Source: Desulfobacteraceae bacterium
Lineage (GTDB): Bacteria > Desulfobacterota > DSM-4660 > Desulfatiglandales > Desulfatiglandaceae
Direction: 5' to 3'
DNA: 18,999 bases
NCBI GenBank assembly: GCA_030642205.1
Contig: DAOWOF010000015.1
Coordinates: forward strand, 1-18,999
In this document: positions 15,444 to 18,999 of the stretch, piece after piece
How positions within the stretch are numbered: the first letter of the stretch is position 1
Layout: the number at the start of each line of letters is the position of its first letter
Made by a program: the position numbers and the translations under genes
Notes under the pieces: generated by a model
Database searches by the model: none
Told to the model about the DNA's origin: nothing
Seen by the model: only the letters and a program-made list of their open reading frames with translations

Positions 15444-16055
15444 ATGGCAAAAAGTGTTGTTCAGGAATTTACAAAAGGATTGTGGGCAGAAATCCCACCA
15501 TTCCGCCTGGTACTTGGACTGTGTCCCATTTTGGCTGTTACCAAGAGTGTGGAAAACGGTTTTGGCATGGGTATGGCTACAACATTTGTGCTTGTATGCT
15601 CCAATGTGCTAATATCACTTCTCAGAAACGTCATTCCTAAAAAGGTTAGAATCGCCTGTTTTATAGTTGTTATTGCTACCTTTGTCACTGTAGTTGAGCT
15701 CTTGATGCAGGCCTTCCTCTACCCTCTTTTTCTTAAATTGGGGATTTTCATTCCCCTTATTGTTGTTAACTGTATCGTTTTAGGACGTGCTGAAGCATTT
15801 GCGGCAAAAAACGGAACGGTTGCATCTCTTGCTGATGGCCTTGGAATGGGCATCGGATATACACTTGCACTGTCTCTTCTGGCAGCTTTCAGAGAGATTT
15901 TGGGTAGCGGAACATTTACTCTTCCTCTGGTTAGTACTGTAATCCCGGTCTTTCCTTCTTCATATCAACCCTTTACATTTATGATTGAAGCTCCGGGAGC
16001 CTTTGTTGGACTTGGTCTTATGCTATGCATGATGAATATGCTTGGTAAAAAATAA
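15444..16055 (+). CDS. rnfE: Rnf complex membrane subunit RnfE
   Basis: Six-helix membrane subunit, 203 residues, that pairs with RnfA in an antiparallel arrangement and forms part of the ion channel. GLCPILAVT (25-33) and VNCIVLGRAEAFA (108-120) are diagnostic. Cys27 and Cys110 are the two residues expected to ligate the intramembrane [2Fe-2S] cluster shared with RnfA, so this relay looks intact. A GGGAGA Shine-Dalgarno sequence lies near 15428-15433, and the gene starts 22 bases after rnfG. Confidence 0.95.
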   Translation: MAKSVVQEFTKGLWAEIPPFRLVLGLCPILAVTKSVENGFGMGMATTFVLVCSNVLISLLRNVIPKKVRIACFIVVIATFVTVVELLMQAFLYPLFLKLGIFIPLIVVNCIVLGRAEAFAAKNGTVASLADGLGMGIGYTLALSLLAAFREILGSGTFTLPLVSTVIPVFPSSYQPFTFMIEAPGAFVGLGLMLCMMNMLGKK

Positions 16056-16069
16056 AAAAGGAGAAATCA

Positions 16070-16645
16070 ATGGGAGATTATATCATCTTGGCAATTAGCT
16101 GTATCTTTGTCAATAATATCCTTCTGATGCAATATCTCGGCAATTGTCCCTTTTTAGGAGTATCCAAAAAGATGGATACCGCTCTTGGAATGGGGATGGC
16201 TGTTATCTTTGTACTCGTCATGGCAGGAGCATTTACATGGATCACAGATAATTACCTCCTCAAACCATTTGGATTTGAATATCTGAGGACTCTCGCCTTT
16301 ATTCTGGTTATTGCGTCCCTGGTGCAGTTTGTAGAGATGTTTCTAAGAAAAAGCATACCGGGGCTTTATGCTGGTTTAGGCATATTCCTGCCTCTAATTA
16401 CAACTAACTGTGCAGTGATGGGTGTTTGTCTAATTAATATCAAAGAAGAATATTCCTTTTTAGATACACTTTTTGCGTCCTTTAGCTATGCTGTTGGTTT
16501 TGCCTTTGCATTGATTCTCTTTGCCGGAATTCGAGAGAGAATACTATTGGCCAGAGTACCGAAACCTTTGCAGGATACCTCTATTGGTTTGATAACCGCG
16601 GGCATTCTATCATTGGCGTTTTTTGCATTTAAAGGGATGGTTTAG
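16070..16645 (+). CDS. rnfA: Rnf complex membrane subunit RnfA
   Basis: Six-helix membrane partner of RnfE, 191 residues. NNILLMQYLGNCPFLGVSKK (15-34) and TTNCAVMGVCL (111-121) are family signatures. Cys26 and Cys114 complete the four-cysteine intramembrane [2Fe-2S] site with RnfE. AAGGAG at 16058-16063 precedes the ATG, 14 bases after rnfE. Nothing in it departs from ordinary RnfA, in contrast to RnfC and RnfD. Confidence 0.95.
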   Translation: MGDYIILAISCIFVNNILLMQYLGNCPFLGVSKKMDTALGMGMAVIFVLVMAGAFTWITDNYLLKPFGFEYLRTLAFILVIASLVQFVEMFLRKSIPGLYAGLGIFLPLITTNCAVMGVCLINIKEEYSFLDTLFASFSYAVGFAFALILFAGIRERILLARVPKPLQDTSIGLITAGILSLAFFAFKGMV

Positions 16646-16646
16646 G

Positions 16647-16704
16647 GCCTCTTATGAATTTCTGTACTTAGAACACAAAGAGGCAGACTCTCAACAGTCT
16701 TTTT
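16647..16704 (+). terminator. Tandem hairpins between rnfA and rnfB, possible attenuator
   Basis: GCCTCTT (16647-16653) can pair with AAGAGGC (16678-16684). Directly after it, AGACT (16685-16689) pairs with AGTCT (16696-16700) and runs into TTTT, a short intrinsic-terminator shape. AGAG at 16680-16683 can also pair with a nearby CTCT, giving a competing fold. The stems are short, so partial readthrough into rnfB is more likely than a full stop. Confidence 0.4.
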
Positions 16705-16742
16705 ATTAACACTCATATTATTGTCTTATTTGGAGGGATAAT

Positions 16743-18803
16743 ATGTTAGGCGGAATATTAATAATGGGTGGACTGGGTATGGTTATAGGTATTGGATTAG
16801 CCCTGGCCTCCAAGATCTTTTATGTTTATGTAGATCCAATTGTCGAAGCTATTGACGAGGTCTTACCTGGTGCCAATTGTGGAGGATGCGGGCTTCCTGG
16901 CTGTGCTTCAAATGCTGAGGCCATTGCCGCAGGTAAGGCTACAGCATCATCCTGTGTAGCAGGAGGGCCGGAGATCGCAGAACAGATTGCTGTCATCATG
17001 GGCGTAAAGATTGAGGCCAAAGAGCCTGATATTGCCATGCCAGGATGTACTTATGGATTCCAGGATGCTGATCAAAAATATCTTTATAACGGTATAAATG
17101 ATTGTCGTGCAGCAAGTATAATCTATGGAGGTTCCAAGGTTTGTCCTGTAGGCTGCATTGGCTTGGGGACTTGTGCAAATGCATGTCCATTTGGGGCAAT
17201 AACCATGGGTCCTGATAATCTTCCGGTTGTGGATCCGGAACTTTGTACGGGATGTGGCACATGCGAGCGTGTTTGTCCCAAACATATTATTACCTTAACC
17301 TCAACCTCTCGACGTATTCAACATGAATGTTTGACTGATGAATGCACAGCTCCATGCCAGAGGGCTTGCCCTGCAGGGATTGAAATTCCCGTCTATATCA
17401 ATCATATTTCCAATGGAAATTATAAAGATGCCATTATTACAATAAAGGAATCCAATCCTTTTCCATCTGTTTGTGGCCGTATCTGTGTCCACCCATGTGA
17501 ATATGAATGCCGACGCAATCTGGTGGATGAACCTGTAGCAATTAATCATTTAAAACGTTTTGTAGCTGATTATGAAAGAAATTCAGGGGAAAGATATCAA
17601 CTGCCAAGGGCTCCTGAAACCAAAAAACGCGTAGCCGTTATAGGAGGGGGAGCCGAAGGTCTTACTGCTGCCTATCATCTAAATCGACTTGGGCATGATG
17701 CAACTGTATACGAGGGATCATCTTGTCTTGGAGGTATCCTGCGCACTGGATTACCGGAAAATCGGCTCCCCAGAGATGTCCTTGACTGGGAAATTGAAGG
17801 CATCCTTGAATCAGGAGTCAAGGCTGTTACCAATCAAAAGCTGGGAAAAGATCTTAGTATTACATCTCTTTTAAAGGAAGGCTATAAATCTGTTTTTGTA
17901 GCAACAGGTGGTTGGGATACCCAATTAGCTACCAGAAAGCCTGAAGATAACACTCAAATTTTACCTGGCATTTCATTATTGCTGGATATTCTTCTTGCTC
18001 AAAAGGCGGGCAAAAAACTGTCCATAGGAAAACAAGTCATGATTCTTGGTGGAGGAAAAGCCAGTTTTCAGGCTGCCAGGATCTGCCTTGAACAAGGTGC
18101 AACAGATGTTTCTTTGATTCTCCGTGAAAACATTACAGATACTTCTCTCATAGAGGAAGATATTAAAAAAGCAGAAGATGAAGGTATTCGAATATATTCA
18201 AGCTCTGTAATAACCAGGATGATGGGTGAAGAAAACAATCTCAAACAAGTTGAAATTACTAATCTATCCAATAAGATAAAAGAGATTATTCCTGTGGATA
18301 CACTCTTGACAGGGACAGGCCGCTTTCCGGAACTAATTTATGTTTCTGTTAAGAAAGATGAGGAAGAAGCTCAAAAAGCCAGCCAACAAAAAGATCTAAT
18401 ACAGTGGGAAACAATTCAGCCCTATGCAGGTCCATCTGCAAAGCAAGACTTGGGGATTTTCAGGCCTGGCGAAGTTAGCAACGATTATAAGGCTGTTATC
18501 GAGGCAATAGGCTCTGGGAGTAGAGCGGCAAGCTCTGTGAATCGAATTCTAACCGAGCAACCCGTAACAGCGCCATTAAATATGATCAGAACCTTTACCG
18601 AGGTTCTAAATCTTGATAATGTAGAATCTATTCCCAGTCTTCCCCGGCAAGACATGCCTGAAAGACCTTTAGAGGAACAAGCAAACGATCCGGATCTTGA
18701 AATCGCCTTAGGTTATTCGGAGCAACAAGCACAGCAAGAGGCTAAGCGCTGTCTGCAATGCGGATTAATATGTTATCGCAGGACAAAAAAAATACTGCAT
18801 TAA
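16743..18803 (+). CDS. rnfB: RnfB fused to a GltD/NfnB-like Fe-S/FAD oxidoreductase
   Basis: A 686-residue fusion; ordinary RnfB is usually about 180-330 residues. Residues 1-27 are a membrane anchor. Cys46/49/54/71 form the RnfB [4Fe-4S] domain. Cys134/138/144/148 and Cys168/171/174/178 form the ferredoxin-like clusters that accept electrons from ferredoxin. From about 190 a GltD/NfnB-type module follows: two four-cysteine sets (196, 201, 205, 209 and 244, 248, 252, 256), an FAD motif VAVIGGGAEGLTAAYHL (297-313), GGILRTGLPENRLPRD, a second dinucleotide fold at 434-460, a final FAD segment near 570-602 and a C-terminal CLQCGLIC (670-677). The second fold reads GGGKASFQ where NAD(P)H enzymes have GGGNVAMD, so its cofactor is uncertain. 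GGAGGG at 16732-16737 precedes the ATG. Confidence 0.93.
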   Translation: MLGGILIMGGLGMVIGIGLALASKIFYVYVDPIVEAIDEVLPGANCGGCGLPGCASNAEAIAAGKATASSCVAGGPEIAEQIAVIMGVKIEAKEPDIAMPGCTYGFQDADQKYLYNGINDCRAASIIYGGSKVCPVGCIGLGTCANACPFGAITMGPDNLPVVDPELCTGCGTCERVCPKHIITLTSTSRRIQHECLTDECTAPCQRACPAGIEIPVYINHISNGNYKDAIITIKESNPFPSVCGRICVHPCEYECRRNLVDEPVAINHLKRFVADYERNSGERYQLPRAPETKKRVAVIGGGAEGLTAAYHLNRLGHDATVYEGSSCLGGILRTGLPENRLPRDVLDWEIEGILESGVKAVTNQKLGKDLSITSLLKEGYKSVFVATGGWDTQLATRKPEDNTQILPGISLLLDILLAQKAGKKLSIGKQVMILGGGKASFQAARICLEQGATDVSLILRENITDTSLIEEDIKKAEDEGIRIYSSSVITRMMGEENNLKQVEITNLSNKIKEIIPVDTLLTGTGRFPELIYVSVKKDEEEAQKASQQKDLIQWETIQPYAGPSAKQDLGIFRPGEVSNDYKAVIEAIGSGSRAASSVNRILTEQPVTAPLNMIRTFTEVLNLDNVESIPSLPRQDMPERPLEEQANDPDLEIALGYSEQQAQQEAKRCLQCGLICYRRTKKILH

Positions 18804-18836
18804 ATTAACAAGTTTAAATCCTTTTCTTCGTCCCTG

Positions 18837-18886
18837 ACCATTGCGGGTCAAATACAGGACCCATAATGGTTATCCTTCATTTTTTT
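18837..18886 (+). terminator. Rho-independent terminator after rnfB
   Basis: ACCATT-GC-GGGTC (18837-18849), loop of 8 bases, GACCC-AT-AATGGT (18858-18870) form a stable stem with one 2x2 internal loop; flanking TG/TA bases can extend it. A T7 run at 18880-18886 follows after 9 bases. It lies 34 bases after the rnfB stop and probably ends the rnf operon, leaving no apbE gene in the operon. Confidence 0.65.
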
Positions 18887-18950
18887 AATCCTAAATGTCT
18901 GTCACGTAATATCTTTTTCCTAAAAAAACTGAAAAATATCTCTATATAAT

Positions 18951-18979
18951 TTGACTACCGAGGTGTTTTTTTCTATATT
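18951..18979 (+). promoter_or_regulatory. Sigma-70-type promoter for a gene beyond the window
   Basis: TTGACT at 18951-18956, a 17-base spacer and TATATT at 18974-18979 fit the housekeeping consensus. It follows the rnfB terminator, so it likely starts a new transcript. Like the promoter at 12004, its spacer ends in a T7 run. A TATAAT at 18945-18950 just upstream lacks a -35 partner. Confidence 0.55.
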
Positions 18980-18999
18980 CCTTTTCAGGCTTGTAATAG

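Noticed and set aside
16997..17262. Minus-strand open frames with several Cys/His inside rnfB
   Set aside because: They are the reverse complement of the Cys-rich ferredoxin motifs and have no start signals or family match.
1..18999. CRISPR arrays, insertion sequences, tRNA or rRNA genes, phage genes
   Set aside because: I saw no direct-repeat arrays, transposase motifs, cloverleaf-type sequences or phage-like genes on either strand.

Overview
The window reads as one stretch of an AT-rich (roughly 40 % GC by eye) Gram-negative chromosome, most likely Desulfobacterota (the former Deltaproteobacteria). Three things suggest this: an outer-membrane/lipid A block in the order lolC-lolD-bamA-skp-lpxD-fabZ-lpxA-lpxI-Gfo/Idh-lpxB, use of LpxI instead of LpxH, and an Rnf cluster led by a small tetraheme c3-type cytochrome. 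The genus cannot be read from the sequence. All genes are on the + strand.

Region 1 (1-10381) is envelope biogenesis. The last codons of lysS lead into the lipoprotein-release transporter LolC/LolD, the outer-membrane protein assembly factor BamA, the periplasmic chaperone Skp, and the lipid A genes LpxD, FabZ, LpxA, LpxI and LpxB. A Gfo/Idh/MocA dehydrogenase sits between lpxI and lpxB and may be GnnA-like. lpxC, lpxK and the Kdo genes are not here. Several starts are non-ATG (GTG lolD, TTG bamA, GTG Gfo/Idh). The lpxB frame has no ATG, GTG or TTG that would keep its conserved N-terminus, and an ATA at 9242 with a well-placed AAGG fits best.

Region 2 (10383-12100) holds an NtrC/NtrX-type sigma-54 activator with receiver, AAA+ and Fis-type HTH domains, then 347 bases without a gene. 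That gap ends in a strong sigma-70-like promoter (TTGACA-16-TATAAA), whose -35 box lies in the loop of a terminator-like inverted repeat.

Region 3 (12101-18803) is a tetraheme cytochrome followed by rnfC-D-G-E-A and, after a hairpin-bearing gap, rnfB. This Rnf is unusual. RnfC keeps its two [4Fe-4S] motifs but lacks the glycine-rich FMN/NADH motif. RnfD has Tyr where the covalent-FMN Thr should be. RnfG keeps a flavinylation-type motif (ending in Ser), and RnfA/RnfE keep all four [2Fe-2S] cysteines. RnfB is fused to a full GltD/NfnB-like Fe-S/FAD module of about 500 residues. The simplest reading is that the ferredoxin-to-RnfG half of the path is kept, the RnfD-RnfC-NAD half has decayed, and electrons leave to the periplasmic cytochrome. 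The flavoprotein fused to RnfB may add a new cytoplasmic electron entry. This rewired Rnf is the most interesting system in the window.

The end (18804-18999) has a good rho-independent terminator and then a TTGACT-17-TATATT promoter for a gene beyond the window.
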